Shown one piece after another: positions 25,760-35,436 of a stretch of DNA of 64,000 nt (position 1 is the stretch's first letter; each line of letters opens with the position of its first letter). The notes beneath the pieces were generated by a model. That model ran no database searches, was not told the DNA's origin, and saw only the letters and a list, made by a program, of their open reading frames with translations. The DNA is from Claveliimonas sp034178805 (GTDB lineage Bacteria; Bacillota; Clostridia; Lachnospirales; Lachnospiraceae): the NCBI RefSeq assembly GCF_050314255.1, contig NZ_JBNPMZ010000002.1, forward strand, positions 208,526-272,525. The letters are read 5' to 3'. The position numbers and the translations under genes were made by a program.

Positions 25760-27478
25760 ATGCGCAAAAAAATATCCATCCTGTGTATTCTCTCTTTTCT
25801 ACTCGTCCTTTTGGCCATGTGCGGCTGTTCCGACCGTATCTTCGCCAGTCAGGCAAACAGAAAATTCAACAAATTCACTCAGGAGCTTTTCTGCCAGGAG
25901 ATTTCCGGAAATGCTCTTACTCTTCACTATACCTTAAAAGACCCGGATCAATATGGCATCCGCTCCATGTCCGTCTCTCTGGGTTCCTATACTGCCGACA
26001 CCGCTTCCTCCTGCGCCGCACTGGAAAATTGCCTCGCCGCACTGCATCGTTTTAATTATGATAATCTCTCAGAAAAAAATCAGCTCACCTATGATGTCCT
26101 GGAAGACTATCTTAAAACCGCTCTCATGGGTGCTCCCTACGCTCTCTATGAAGAACCCTTAAGCCCTCTTACCGGTATTCAGGCCCAGCTACCGGTTCTG
26201 CTCTCGGAATATACATTTTATACCACAGAAGATATCGATACATATCTGGAATTGCTGGCCTGTGTCCCCGAATACTTCGATTCCCTCATAGAATTCGAAC
26301 AGTCCAAATCCTCAGCAGGACTATTCATGTCTTCCTACACAGCTGACAGTATTATCAAAGAATGCAACACCTTCCTGAACATGGGAGATTCCAATTATCT
26401 CCTCACTACATTTGCAAGCCGCCTGGATCAGATCCCCGGTCTGAATCAAACCACAAAAGAAAACTATATTTCCAAAAACGCTTCTTCTGTAAACAATTTT
26501 ATTTACCCTGCATATCAAAAACTTGCCAACACACTTTATTCACTGCGCACCAGCGGAAATAACACACACGGGCTTTGTCATTACCCGGACGGCTCTTCCT
26601 ACTATGAATACCTGGTCCGTTCAGAGACCGGATCCTCCAGGAATATTACGGAACTTCAGGAACTGATAAAACAGCAGATGTCTGAGGATCTGACCGCCAT
26701 GCAGGAAATCCTGCAGGATTCCGTCGAAACAGTCCCGTTCACTCTGGAAGACTCCAACCCCACGGCCATTTTAAGCAAATTAAAACAGAAAATGTCCGAC
26801 GACTTTCCCACCCCGCCAGACGTAAATGTAGAAATAAAATACGTATCACAGGAAATGGAAAACTTTCTCAGCCCTGCGTTTTACATGATTCCGCCAATAG
26901 ACAATATCAAAAATAATATCATCTATATCAACCAGAGTCATCTGCCCGACGACCTCGAACTCTATACAACCCTCGCCCACGAGGGCTATCCGGGGCACCT
27001 CTATCAGACCGTCTACTATGCCTCCACCGAGCCCGACCCCATAAGAAGTATCCTGAACTTCGGGGGCTACACGGAAGGGTGGGCCACCTACAGTGAAATG
27101 TTAAGCCACTACTACACCACCCTTCCCAGGGCTCAGGCACTTCTAACCCAGCGTAACTCCTCCGTCATCCTCGGACTATACGCACTTGCAGACATCGGGA
27201 TACACTATGACGGGTGGACCCTTGTCGATACCGTCGCCTTCTTCCGGGAATACGGAATCACCGATCAATATACCATCGAAAGCATCTACGATCTGATCAT
27301 CGCAGATCCGGCAAATTATTTAAAATACTATATCGGGTATGTGGAGATTCTGGATTTGAAAAAAGAAGCCATGAAAGAATGGGGAGATAAGTTCACACAG
27401 AAGCGATTTCATAAGGCAGTGCTGGATACCGGGCCCGCCTCCTTCGATGTGTTGAGAAAACATGTCCTGGGGAAATGA
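25760..27478 (+). CDS. DUF885 family lipoprotein, putative zinc peptidase
   Basis: A 572-residue protein. The N-terminus is a lipoprotein signal (KKISILCILSFLLVLLAM with a cysteine in MCGCSD), so it should be anchored outside the membrane. The zinc-site motif is TLAHEGYPGHLYQ (HEGYPGH) near residue 410, followed by a Glu-containing GGYTEGWATYSEM helix. Together these define the DUF885 family of predicted carboxypeptidase-like metalloproteins. The substrate is unknown. It runs against spmB, which is convergent, and a GGGGAC palindrome separates them. Confidence 0.87.
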   Translation: MRKKISILCILSFLLVLLAMCGCSDRIFASQANRKFNKFTQELFCQEISGNALTLHYTLKDPDQYGIRSMSVSLGSYTADTASSCAALENCLAALHRFNYDNLSEKNQLTYDVLEDYLKTALMGAPYALYEEPLSPLTGIQAQLPVLLSEYTFYTTEDIDTYLELLACVPEYFDSLIEFEQSKSSAGLFMSSYTADSIIKECNTFLNMGDSNYLLTTFASRLDQIPGLNQTTKENYISKNASSVNNFIYPAYQKLANTLYSLRTSGNNTHGLCHYPDGSSYYEYLVRSETGSSRNITELQELIKQQMSEDLTAMQEILQDSVETVPFTLEDSNPTAILSKLKQKMSDDFPTPPDVNVEIKYVSQEMENFLSPAFYMIPPIDNIKNNIIYINQSHLPDDLELYTTLAHEGYPGHLYQTVYYASTEPDPIRSILNFGGYTEGWATYSEMLSHYYTTLPRAQALLTQRNSSVILGLYALADIGIHYDGWTLVDTVAFFREYGITDQYTIESIYDLIIADPANYLKYYIGYVEILDLKKEAMKEWGDKFTQKRFHKAVLDTGPASFDVLRKHVLGK

Positions 27479-27512
27479 CAGATGGGTACAGGGCAAAATG
27501 CGATTGGGTACA

Positions 27513-27572
27513 GGGCAAGTGTTAATTGGGGACGTAGCAAAATGCATTTTGCTACGTCCCCAATACACTTGC
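27513..27572. repeat. GGGGAC-type long palindrome, copy 3 of 5
   Basis: Core arms GGGGACGTAGCAAAATGC and its complement (27528-27561) are extended outward by GGCAAGTGT and ACACTTGCC. The element reaches into the last codons of spmB. A partial direct duplication (GGGTACAGGGCAA twice, 27484-27518) lies just before it. Confidence 0.75.
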
Positions 27573-28067
27573 CACAAGTCCTCCCATTGTTGCAAGCAGC
27601 GCCCCCGCCAAAGTATACCTGGTCTTCGACACCTTCGCCGTCATAAAATACACACTCATAGTGTAGAATATCGTCTCCGTGCACGCCATGCTGATTGATG
27701 CAATCCTGCCAATATAGGAATCTGTCCCGAATTCTTTATATAGATCCAGAAGAAGCCCTGTCGCTGCCGATGAGGAAAACATCTTTACAACTGTAAGCGG
27801 CACCAGCTCCCCAGGGAAACCTATGTACTGCGTCACTTTTCCCAGAAGTTCCGACAGCATTTCCAAAAAACCGGACGCCCTGAGAATCCCGACCGCAATC
27901 ATCAATGCGACCAGGGTGGGCATGATCTTAATCACCGTGAAAAATCCGCTCTTTGCTCCCTTGATAAATACATCATACACTTCTACCTTTGCCATCACGC
28001 CGTAACACACGATTCCGAATATTGTCATGGGTATAATCATATCTGAGATGAATAAAAACAGGTTCAT
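27552..28067 (-). CDS. spmB: Spore maturation protein SpmB
   Basis: About 171 residues from ATG 28067 (GGGAAG 8 bases upstream). It is a nucleoside-recognition (Gate) domain membrane protein with several hydrophobic helices (FISDMIIPMTIFGIVCYG, then IMPTLVALMIAVGILRASG). It has the family motifs VKMFSSSAATGLLLDLYKEF and SMACTETIFYTMSVYF. SpmA and SpmB are needed for spore core dehydration in Bacillus and Clostridium. Usually spmB directly follows spmA. Here the intact spmA is about 29 kb away in the same orientation. The last codons lie within a dispersed palindrome, and the gene ends at normal length. Confidence 0.9.
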   Translation of the reverse strand: MNLFLFISDMIIPMTIFGIVCYGVMAKVEVYDVFIKGAKSGFFTVIKIMPTLVALMIAVGILRASGFLEMLSELLGKVTQYIGFPGELVPLTVVKMFSSSAATGLLLDLYKEFGTDSYIGRIASISMACTETIFYTMSVYFMTAKVSKTRYTLAGALLATMGGLVASVLGT

Positions 28068-28121
28068 ACCGGCACTTCCCGATTCTCCATTCACAGAGAT
28101 TATATGAACCCGTCCCCTATC

Positions 28122-28823
28122 TTATTCCATAAACTGATCGATGGTAAAAAGGTTATATTTCTTTGAAGTCTTCATATCCTCCTTCGTAAGCAGAAGTGCT
28201 TTCACCAGCTCTTCATTTTCTTTGACCGGTCCGGAGGATATCATGATTTTTATCGCTACCGGGAGCATGGTTTTATAGGACAGACCTGTTAACATTCCCA
28301 TTTTCCGGCTGGTTCGGTTCAGGCTGTTAATGCAGCAGATCAATATCTGCTCCGTCGGGTTGTTCTGATTCTGCATGGTATAGCTTTCTATAAAATCATA
28401 TTTTCTTCCCAGCCCGGCATAGAGTGTCTTGCAGTCCCCGGGATTTTCTTCGTCCCTTACATCGTAGAACATCTGTATTCCCGTCTGTTCGGAATCCTCG
28501 ATCCGATAACGTTCAATCACGCTCTTTAAGACGCGTCTGCTCCGGCCATCATAGGAATACATATACTGCCGGTCCAGGAATTCTCCCCGCCGATATCCCG
28601 CCTCTTCCTTCTCGTCTGTCACTGCAAGAAGCTGAGCTGCCGACACCTTAAGCACACCTGCGATTTCATCCAGAGTAGCAATATCGAGGGAAATTAGTCC
28701 CTTCTCATACTTGGAAACCGTCGATTTGCTCTTGTGGATTTCATTTGCCAGCTCCTCCAGCGTCATCTTGTAAGCAAGACGGTATTTTTTAATATTTTTC
28801 CCCACACATTCTTCGATTCTCAT
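28122..28823 (-). CDS. XRE-family regulator with C-terminal sensor-like region
   Basis: A 233-residue protein with an N-terminal Cro/CI helix-turn-helix (YKMTLEELANEIHKSKSTVS, then KYEKGLISLDIATLDEIAG). A ~150-residue C-terminal domain of unknown type follows, containing RYRIEDSEQTGIQMFYDVRD. It is divergent from brnQ across 250 bases that hold the brnQ promoter, so it may control that transporter. It is upstream of spmB on the same strand by 55 bases. Confidence 0.8.
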   Translation of the reverse strand: MRIEECVGKNIKKYRLAYKMTLEELANEIHKSKSTVSKYEKGLISLDIATLDEIAGVLKVSAAQLLAVTDEKEEAGYRRGEFLDRQYMYSYDGRSRRVLKSVIERYRIEDSEQTGIQMFYDVRDEENPGDCKTLYAGLGRKYDFIESYTMQNQNNPTEQILICCINSLNRTSRKMGMLTGLSYKTMLPVAIKIMISSGPVKENEELVKALLLTKEDMKTSKKYNLFTIDQFME

Positions 28824-28971
28824 AGTCTTCTCCGTTTCGTAAAAATCACTTTTTCCATGAAAAATATTTTAAATTCAGCTCTTCCCCTGTTTTTTTCGAT
28901 TATTTCAGGAAAAAGTCTACTTTAAATACATAAACACGAAAAAAGTTTCCTGTCAAGACACTTTTCTCTAT

Positions 28972-29000
28972 TTGCTTTGTTCTTTTTTTAACAATATAAT
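28972..29000 (+). promoter_or_regulatory. Promoter of brnQ
   Basis: TTGCTT (28972-28977) and TATAAT (28995-29000) are separated by 17 bases. The leader downstream contains an imperfect hairpin (TGCCAGGATTG with CAATCCGCAGGTA) before the GAGGAGC ribosome binding site. Confidence 0.7.
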
Positions 29001-29073
29001 AATGCCAGGATTGCGTGAGTGCAAAGCGCAAAACAATCCGCAGGTATCATTATATGTTTAGAGGAGCTTTGAG

Positions 29074-30390
29074 ATGAATCATAAATCTTTTAAAGATACA
29101 TTTGTAATTGGATTTGCTATTTTTGCCATGTTCTTCGGTGCCGGCAACCTGATTTTTCCGCCTTATCTCGGATTGATTGCAGGAAGGAACTGGTTCCTGG
29201 CATTTCTGTGCTTCATGGCAGTGGATATCGGACTCAGCCTCCTGGCCCTGCTCGTTGTAGCTAAAATCGGAAAGGGCGCGGCAGGTGTCACAGAAAAGCT
29301 TGGAAAGCTTCCGTCCATGCTGATCCTTTCCCTGAATGCAATCTGTCTCGGACCTTTGATTGCTATTCCGAGAACCGCAGCAACTGCATATGAATTTTCC
29401 GTTGCACCATTTTTTCCGAAAATAAATGCGCCGGTTTTTTCCGTGATCTTTTTTGCAGTTGTCATCCTGTTCTGCCTGAAGCAGTCCAAAGTAATCGACA
29501 TTATTGGAACCGTATTCGCTCCTCTGATTCTCGGAGCACTGATTATTTTAATTATTAAAGGAATCTTTATGCCGCTTGGAACAATTGACATTGCGGCATC
29601 TGTCCAGTCTGCCGCAGAGGCAGGCATTGGTGCCGGTTATCAGACCATGGATGTGATGGCAGCCATGATTCTTTCATCCTCCATCCTGATAACTCTGGCT
29701 CAGAAGAGCTACACCACAAAGGAACAGCAGTTCCATATGATTTCCCGCTCCGGTATCATTGCCGCCGCAATACTGTTCATTGTATATGGCGGGCTTGCCT
29801 ATCTGGGTGCTACCGTATCCGGAATCTACGGACCGGAGACAGACCGTGTGGCGCTTCTGATTGCAATTACCAAAGCATTACTCGGCGAGAAGGGAATGAT
29901 CCTCCTTGGCATCCTGGTCTGTGCTGCATGCATGACACCAGCTATTGGATTATTGTCCTCCTCCGCCTCCTTCTTTGAAAAGCAGACCGGAAACAGAATC
30001 AGCTACCGGACCTTCGTATTTTTATTCGCGGGAGTCAGCTTCCTGATTTCCAACTTTGGAATCAGCCGTATCCTGAAACTCGCCGCCCCGATATTAAATA
30101 TGATCTATCCGGTACTGATTCTCCTGGTCGTCCTTGGAATGATGAACAAATGGATTTCTCACCGCATCATTTACCGGCTCTCCGCCCTGAGCGTGATTGC
30201 GGTCAGCACTCTGACTACTTTATCAGAGTACATTCATATTCCATTTGACATCGCCAGCCTTCCATTATATCAGTATGGATTCCAGTGGATTACTCCGGCA
30301 CTGCTGTGCGGACTTCTGGGACTTATGATTGCAGAACGCAAACATCTGCTATCACCCGTTTTCCTTGGAAACGTGGGGATACGCGCTTAA
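29074..30390 (+). CDS. brnQ: Branched-chain amino acid transport system II carrier
   Basis: A 438-residue membrane protein with about 12 hydrophobic helices. The N-terminal signature is IFAMFFGAGNLIFPPYLGL, typical of LIVCS-family BrnQ carriers that import Leu, Ile and Val with Na+ or H+. Other family stretches are SLNAICLGPLIAIPRTAATA and AEAGIGAGYQTMDVMAAMI. Length is normal. A strong promoter and a hairpin leader precede it, and a divergent XRE regulator lies upstream. It ends just before a GGGGAC palindrome. Confidence 0.95.
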   Translation: MNHKSFKDTFVIGFAIFAMFFGAGNLIFPPYLGLIAGRNWFLAFLCFMAVDIGLSLLALLVVAKIGKGAAGVTEKLGKLPSMLILSLNAICLGPLIAIPRTAATAYEFSVAPFFPKINAPVFSVIFFAVVILFCLKQSKVIDIIGTVFAPLILGALIILIIKGIFMPLGTIDIAASVQSAAEAGIGAGYQTMDVMAAMILSSSILITLAQKSYTTKEQQFHMISRSGIIAAAILFIVYGGLAYLGATVSGIYGPETDRVALLIAITKALLGEKGMILLGILVCAACMTPAIGLLSSSASFFEKQTGNRISYRTFVFLFAGVSFLISNFGISRILKLAAPILNMIYPVLILLVVLGMMNKWISHRIIYRLSALSVIAVSTLTTLSEYIHIPFDIASLPLYQYGFQWITPALLCGLLGLMIAERKHLLSPVFLGNVGIRA

Positions 30391-30409
30391 CTTTTCTCAT
30401 ATTTTTCAA

Positions 30410-30464
30410 AATAGGGGACGGTTCTCTGTCCGGGATTAACCGGACGGAGAACCGTCCCCTATTT
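30410..30464. repeat. GGGGAC-type long palindrome, copy 4 of 5
   Basis: Arms AATAGGGGACGGTTCTC and GAGAACCGTCCCCTATT enclose a second inner pairing (TCCGG with CCGGA). It is between convergent brnQ and potCD, where it may also act as a bidirectional terminator. Confidence 0.75.
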
Positions 30465-32356
30465 TATTCCGCATTACTTGCGGCAATCTTTACTTTACTC
30501 CACAGATTACTGATGATCTTTCTGGTATCTTCGTTGTAAACAAATACCTCATCTTTATCATAACCCATTCTCGGCATATAGGCCTCAATTCCCTCGTAAT
30601 CTCCGCCTTCACCATAAAGTTCTTCCATAACCTCCCGGTTTGCCGAAGTATATCCAACATAACTGGAGTTATCATATGCCCCGTCGTAATCGGTTGCATA
30701 GTTGATAAATGCATGTGCAAGCTCCGGATTCTTCGCATTCTTCGGAATTACCATCGCATCGGACCACAGATTGGTTCCTTCGTTTGGAAGATAGAATCCC
30801 ATATCTTCATTTTCAGCCATGACATAGGCTGCATCACCGGAATAAATCAGTCCCAACGCCTTTCTTCCCTGTGCCATGTTGTCAATGATCTCATCCGTCA
30901 CAATCTCCGTTTTCATGGTCTGTACACATTTCACCAGCCACTCATAAGCCTCATTAATCTCCGCTTCACTTTCCGTATTCATGGAGTATCCCAAAGCCTT
31001 TAACGCCATCATGAATGAATCTCTTTCAGAATCATACAGGTAAATGTCACCTTTGTATTTTTCATCCAGGAAAATGTTAAATCCTTCCATTTCCAGATCT
31101 TCGATATCTACCTTATTCTTATCATATACAATTCCAACGGTTCCCCAGAAATACGGAACAGAATAGTCATTATTCGGATCATACGGAAGGCCTTTCACTT
31201 CATCAACAAGTTTGTCCATACAATCCAGCTTGGATTTATCCAACTTCTGCAGATAATCTTCTTCGATCAGACGCTGGATCATATAATCACTCGGGACAAG
31301 AAGATCGTAGGATTCTCCATTTGCCACCTTGATATACATCTGCTCGTTGGAATCGAAGTTCTCCATAACAACGGTAGCTCCCGTTTCTTCTTCAAAGTCT
31401 TTAATAATATTTTCACCCGTATATTCTCCCCAGTTATAAATATGAAGAGTCTCACCCTCAAACGGACGGGAAGAACTGATTCCTCCGAAACGGAACACAC
31501 TCACTGCAACAAGAATCAGAGCCAGAGCCCCTGCTGCCGGAATCAGGATTCGCTTCTTTCCGGCCTCGGTTTTCATTAACTTATTCGTTCGAAGCATCGG
31601 AACGACATTTACAAGAATCAGTGCGATGGTAATAATGACTACCACCAGAGTGGAAACCGCATTAATACTCGGATTTACACGCTTACTCATGGTGTATACC
31701 ACGATACTTAAGTTCTTTACACCACGTCCCGTTACAAAATAGGAAATAATAAAATCATCCACGGACATGGTAAATGCAATCAGTGCTCCGGAAATAATTC
31801 CCGGTGTGATCTGCGGAACAATGACCTTGATCAGAGCCTGCCAGGGTGTTGCTCCCAAGTCCATAGCCGCATCCGCAAGATTGGGATCCAGCGAACGGAT
31901 CTTCGGCATAACCGACAATATCACATAAGGAATACAGAATGCGATATGGGCCAGGAGCATGGTCACATATCCTTTTTCAACCTTGAATGTGATAAACAAA
32001 AGCATAAAGCCGATTGCCGTCACAATCTCCGGATTCATCAACGGAAGATTATTCACCTGGTCCATCAGATTGCGGACAATCTTTTTGGATTTACTGAGAC
32101 CAATCGCTGTAATCGTTCCCACTACCGTAGAAATAGCTGTCGCAAGAATGGCAACACTGAACGTAGTATACAGGGCCTCCATCATATCACCGGATTCCAT
32201 CATATGCTGATACCAGCGCAGTGAAAATCCTGTAAACGCTGTCAGCGATTTTCCACTGTTAAAGGAAAATATAATCATGTAAATAATCGGCAGATAGAAG
32301 AAAATAATCATCAAAGCCATTAAAATCTTTCCAAAGGTACGTTTGCTTTTCTTCAT
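30464..32356 (-). CDS. potC: Fused PotC permease-PotD polyamine-binding protein
   Basis: A 630-residue fusion. Residues 1-265 are the PotC-type permease with six hydrophobic segments and the ATPase-contact loop DAAMDLGATPWQALIKVIVP. After a linker and another membrane segment (ILIPAAGALALILVAVSVF, about 273-292) comes a complete periplasmic-type spermidine/putrescine-binding domain (LHIYNWGEYTGENII onward, ending ISNLWSKVKI). The binding protein is thus tethered to the permease rather than made as a lipoprotein. Such potCD fusions are known in some Gram-positive bacteria. It overlaps a palindrome at its stop. It follows potB by 5 bases. Confidence 0.93.
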   Translation of the reverse strand: MKKSKRTFGKILMALMIIFFYLPIIYMIIFSFNSGKSLTAFTGFSLRWYQHMMESGDMMEALYTTFSVAILATAISTVVGTITAIGLSKSKKIVRNLMDQVNNLPLMNPEIVTAIGFMLLFITFKVEKGYVTMLLAHIAFCIPYVILSVMPKIRSLDPNLADAAMDLGATPWQALIKVIVPQITPGIISGALIAFTMSVDDFIISYFVTGRGVKNLSIVVYTMSKRVNPSINAVSTLVVVIITIALILVNVVPMLRTNKLMKTEAGKKRILIPAAGALALILVAVSVFRFGGISSSRPFEGETLHIYNWGEYTGENIIKDFEEETGATVVMENFDSNEQMYIKVANGESYDLLVPSDYMIQRLIEEDYLQKLDKSKLDCMDKLVDEVKGLPYDPNNDYSVPYFWGTVGIVYDKNKVDIEDLEMEGFNIFLDEKYKGDIYLYDSERDSFMMALKALGYSMNTESEAEINEAYEWLVKCVQTMKTEIVTDEIIDNMAQGRKALGLIYSGDAAYVMAENEDMGFYLPNEGTNLWSDAMVIPKNAKNPELAHAFINYATDYDGAYDNSSYVGYTSANREVMEELYGEGGDYEGIEAYMPRMGYDKDEVFVYNEDTRKIISNLWSKVKIAASNAE

Positions 32357-32361
32357 AATGA

Positions 32362-33198
32362 TTATTCCTCCTTTCCGCCCTGATTTCTGATTTCCACCTT
32401 ACGAACCAGCATCATAAGCAGCATCATGATCACTGCCATAATCATGGAGATGGCACTTCCGAAGTTCCATTCTCCCACCGTAATGAACTGATTCTCAATC
32501 AGGTTACCGATCAGGAAGTACTGTCCGCCGCCCAGAAGCTTCGGGATAAAGAAGGAACTGACCGCCGGCAGGAATACCAGTGTAATTCCGTTAATAACGC
32601 CCGGCAGAGACAGAGGCAGTGTAACCCGCATAAAGGTCTGCACCGGATTTGCTCCCAGATCCGCACTCGCCTCAAGAAGGGAGTGATCCATCTTACACAG
32701 GGACGTATTAATCTGTAAAATCATGAATGGCACAAAGTTATATACCATTCCAAGAAGCACTGCCCCTTCCGTATAGAGCAGTTCTGTATTTCCAAGTCCG
32801 ATAAAACTCAGAATTCTCTGAAATAATCCACCTTCGCTGAGAAGACCGATCCATGCATAGGTTCTTACCAGCATGTTGATCCATGTAGGCAGTGTAATAC
32901 ACAGAACCAGGATGTTCTGCATTTTTTCACTGCTTCTTGCGATAAAATACGCCACCGGATATCCCAGAAGCAGGCAGATAATCGTTGTTTTAATTGCAAT
33001 CAAAAGAGAACGCCAAAGTATAATCAAAAAGTCAGGGTCGGTAAAAAATTTGACGTAATGGTCCATTGTAAGGGTAAAAGAAATAATACTGTTTCCCGGC
33101 TCTGCCACAGAATACAGCGCAATCAGAGCCATGGGAAGAATCAGCATCAAGGTTGCCCAGACAATGTACGGGACTGCTAATTGTGAAAATCTTTTCAT
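32362..33198 (-). CDS. potB: Spermidine/putrescine ABC transporter permease PotB
   Basis: A 278-residue permease with six hydrophobic segments and the EAA-type loop (LLEASADLGANPVQTFMRVT). The N-terminus (FSQLAVPYIVWATLMLILPM) and the ITLPTWINMLVRTYAWIGLL segment are typical of PotB. It lies 1 base downstream of potA and 5 bases upstream of potCD, so all three form one operon. Confidence 0.95.
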   Translation of the reverse strand: MKRFSQLAVPYIVWATLMLILPMALIALYSVAEPGNSIISFTLTMDHYVKFFTDPDFLIILWRSLLIAIKTTIICLLLGYPVAYFIARSSEKMQNILVLCITLPTWINMLVRTYAWIGLLSEGGLFQRILSFIGLGNTELLYTEGAVLLGMVYNFVPFMILQINTSLCKMDHSLLEASADLGANPVQTFMRVTLPLSLPGVINGITLVFLPAVSSFFIPKLLGGGQYFLIGNLIENQFITVGEWNFGSAISMIMAVIMMLLMMLVRKVEIRNQGGKEE

Positions 33199-33199
33199 G

Positions 33200-34777
33200 C
33201 TAGTAATCTAACCTTGACATTACATGAATATCTTCCGGGAAGAATGTCAGTCCGACCTCCTGGCCTTCCTCCGTATAATCAGTGGTATGAATCTTAAATT
33301 CCCGTCCGGTTGTGGAGAAGGTAATCTTGTAAATTCCCTCCTTCACCTCTGACGGCTCAAAATCATAATCTACACTGATATCGATACTTTCATCCTCATT
33401 GCTCAACTTCCAGCCCTGTGCATTTGCCCAGGTCTTAATATCTGTATCCAGTGCCTGAGATTCAACGATCTCGTCTACCGTTTTAATAAAGTTAAACGCC
33501 ATAATCGCTTCATTTGCCTTCTCATTCTTAACAAATGGCTGATTTACCACGAAAATGGTTCTCTCAATACTGGTGCCATTAGAAGTAGAGAATTTTACCG
33601 GATACTGTCCCTCTTCTTCCTGAAGATCATATTCAATCTTGGCAATAGAGATATATTCATCATTCTCCGGATCCCAGGCCTGAGCATTGGAACGGGCAAT
33701 GATTTCCTTATCATCCAGGTCCTTCACATCCTCCAGATCCACATAGAAGTTATTTGCGCTGATCTTCTCCCTGCCATCCTCGCTGGTCACATCATGATTA
33801 TGGATCACGCGCATATTAACCGTAACACTGGTTCCGGGTACTGTCTCAACAATAATCTCATAGTGAACGCCCTTAAACAGAACGCTTAAGACCTCGCCCG
33901 TCATCTTACCATCTTTTACATCTACGATGTCTATATCCTCAGGTCTGATAACAACGTCAACTTTTTCGTTTTCTTTGAAACCATAATCTACACAATCAAA
34001 GGTGATGTCATCGAAACGAACCTTGTAATCCTCCAGCATCGTTCCGGGAAGAATATTACTTTCCCCGATAAAGTTGGCAACAAAGCGATTTGACGGCTCA
34101 TTATAAATCTCCTGTGGTGTACCGATCTGCTGAATCTCTCCATTTTTCATAACCACGATCTTGTCCGACATCGTCAGAGCCTCTTCCTGATCATGAGTTA
34201 CAAAAATAAAGGTGATTCCGACCTCCTGCTGAATTCTCTTCAACTCATACTGCATCTCCTTACGGAGCTTCAGATCCAGTGCCGCAAGCGGCTCATCCAG
34301 AAGCAGAACCTTAGGCTCATTTACAAGCGCTCTTGCAATGGCCACACGCTGCTGCTGTCCACCGGAAAGCAGGGTTGTATTCTTATCCTCATAACCTTCC
34401 AGACCGATCAGCTTCAGCATCTTCATAACCTTCTGGTCAATGATGTCTTTACTCATCTTCTTAATTTTCAATCCAAAAGCAATATTTTCATATACACTCA
34501 AATGAGGAAATAATGCATATTTCTGAAATACCGTATTCAATTCTCTCTCATAAGGCGGCTTCTGACTGATTTCTTCACCGTCAAAAATCACCTTTCCCTC
34601 ATCTGCATCCAGGAATCCGCCCAGAATCCGAAGCAGTGTTGTTTTTCCGCATCCACTTGGTCCAAGCAGGGTCACGAACTCATTTTCATAAATGTCCAGG
34701 TTCACACCCTTTAAGACAATCTGTCCATCAAAACTTTTTACAATATTGCGAAACTCTATCAGTTTCTTTTCCTCCAT
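33200..34777 (-). CDS. potA: Spermidine/putrescine ABC transporter ATPase PotA, long form
   Basis: A 525-residue ABC ATPase. Walker A is GPSGCGKTT near residue 39, signature LLSGGQQQRVAIARA, and Walker B VLLLDEPLAALDLKLR. Ordinary PotA has about 370 residues. Here the C-terminal TOBE region (VVIRPEDIDIVDVKDG) is followed by roughly 150 additional residues. They include a segment read as ARSNAQAWDPENDEYIS and a second VGLTFFPEDIHVMSR that looks like the second half of the TOBE motif. The TOBE domain therefore appears split by an insert of about 150 residues. It is the first gene of the pot operon. Confidence 0.9.
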   Translation of the reverse strand: MEEKKLIEFRNIVKSFDGQIVLKGVNLDIYENEFVTLLGPSGCGKTTLLRILGGFLDADEGKVIFDGEEISQKPPYERELNTVFQKYALFPHLSVYENIAFGLKIKKMSKDIIDQKVMKMLKLIGLEGYEDKNTTLLSGGQQQRVAIARALVNEPKVLLLDEPLAALDLKLRKEMQYELKRIQQEVGITFIFVTHDQEEALTMSDKIVVMKNGEIQQIGTPQEIYNEPSNRFVANFIGESNILPGTMLEDYKVRFDDITFDCVDYGFKENEKVDVVIRPEDIDIVDVKDGKMTGEVLSVLFKGVHYEIIVETVPGTSVTVNMRVIHNHDVTSEDGREKISANNFYVDLEDVKDLDDKEIIARSNAQAWDPENDEYISIAKIEYDLQEEEGQYPVKFSTSNGTSIERTIFVVNQPFVKNEKANEAIMAFNFIKTVDEIVESQALDTDIKTWANAQGWKLSNEDESIDISVDYDFEPSEVKEGIYKITFSTTGREFKIHTTDYTEEGQEVGLTFFPEDIHVMSRLDY

Positions 34778-34792
34778 CTCACCTTCTCCTTC

Positions 34793-35326
34793 CTAGAACA
34801 TCGGCGGTGTTGTAACCCACAACACCTTAGCCTCACTACTTCCATGGTTATATAAGTAGTGGCTTTTCGTTCCATCTAAATAAAAGGTTTCCTGTGCCTT
34901 TAATTTGTACTTTTTATTTCCCAGTACCAGCGTCACAGTCCCCTTCAAAACATACCCGAACTCCTCTCCGTGATGGGCCAGCATCTCCTGACTCTTCTTA
35001 TGGGGCGCAAGTGTAAGCAGAATCGGCTCCATTTCATTCTTCTGCGCATTGGGAATCACCCACTCAATCGTATAATCATCCTGTTTATCCTCGAAGAAAT
35101 CCTGTGTGGAAAATACGATCTGCTTCTCCTCCTCTTCACGGAAAAACTCAGATAAATTGGTTCCCAGTGCCTCCAGAATATCCTCCAGAGTAGCAATGCT
35201 CGGGGCAGTAAGATTTCTTTCCACCTGTGAAAGAAATCCTTTTGTTAGTTCACTTCTTGAAGCCAGGTCTCCAAGCGTCAGATCGTTCTGAAGCCTGAGC
35301 TCCTTAAGCTTCTTTCCGATGTCCAA
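34793..35326 (-). CDS. XRE-cupin regulator of the pot operon (PuuR-like)
   Basis: A 177-residue regulator. Residues 5-60 are a helix-turn-helix (LTLGDLASRSELTKGFLSQV), and residues 105-175 a small cupin (HHGEEFGYVLKGTVTLVLGN). This architecture is shared with PuuR and other polyamine or amino-acid responsive regulators. It is 15 bases upstream of potA on the same strand and behind a good promoter, so it probably regulates its own operon with a polyamine as ligand. The ligand is inferred from context. Confidence 0.88.
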   Translation of the reverse strand: MDIGKKLKELRLQNDLTLGDLASRSELTKGFLSQVERNLTAPSIATLEDILEALGTNLSEFFREEEEKQIVFSTQDFFEDKQDDYTIEWVIPNAQKNEMEPILLTLAPHKKSQEMLAHHGEEFGYVLKGTVTLVLGNKKYKLKAQETFYLDGTKSHYLYNHGSSEAKVLWVTTPPMF

Positions 35327-35385
35327 AATTTCACCTCCCGTTTTGTAATACTATACTTTTTTTTAAAAATTACCTAACATTTTCT

Positions 35386-35413
35386 ATTATACATAAAACT
35401 ACATATATTGCAA
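35386..35413 (-). promoter_or_regulatory. Promoter of the pot operon
   Basis: On the minus strand TTGCAA (35413-35408) and TATAAT (35391-35386) are 16 bases apart. They precede the XRE-cupin gene start by about 60 bases. Confidence 0.65.
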
Positions 35414-35436
35414 TAGTTCGACAAACAAAATAATTT

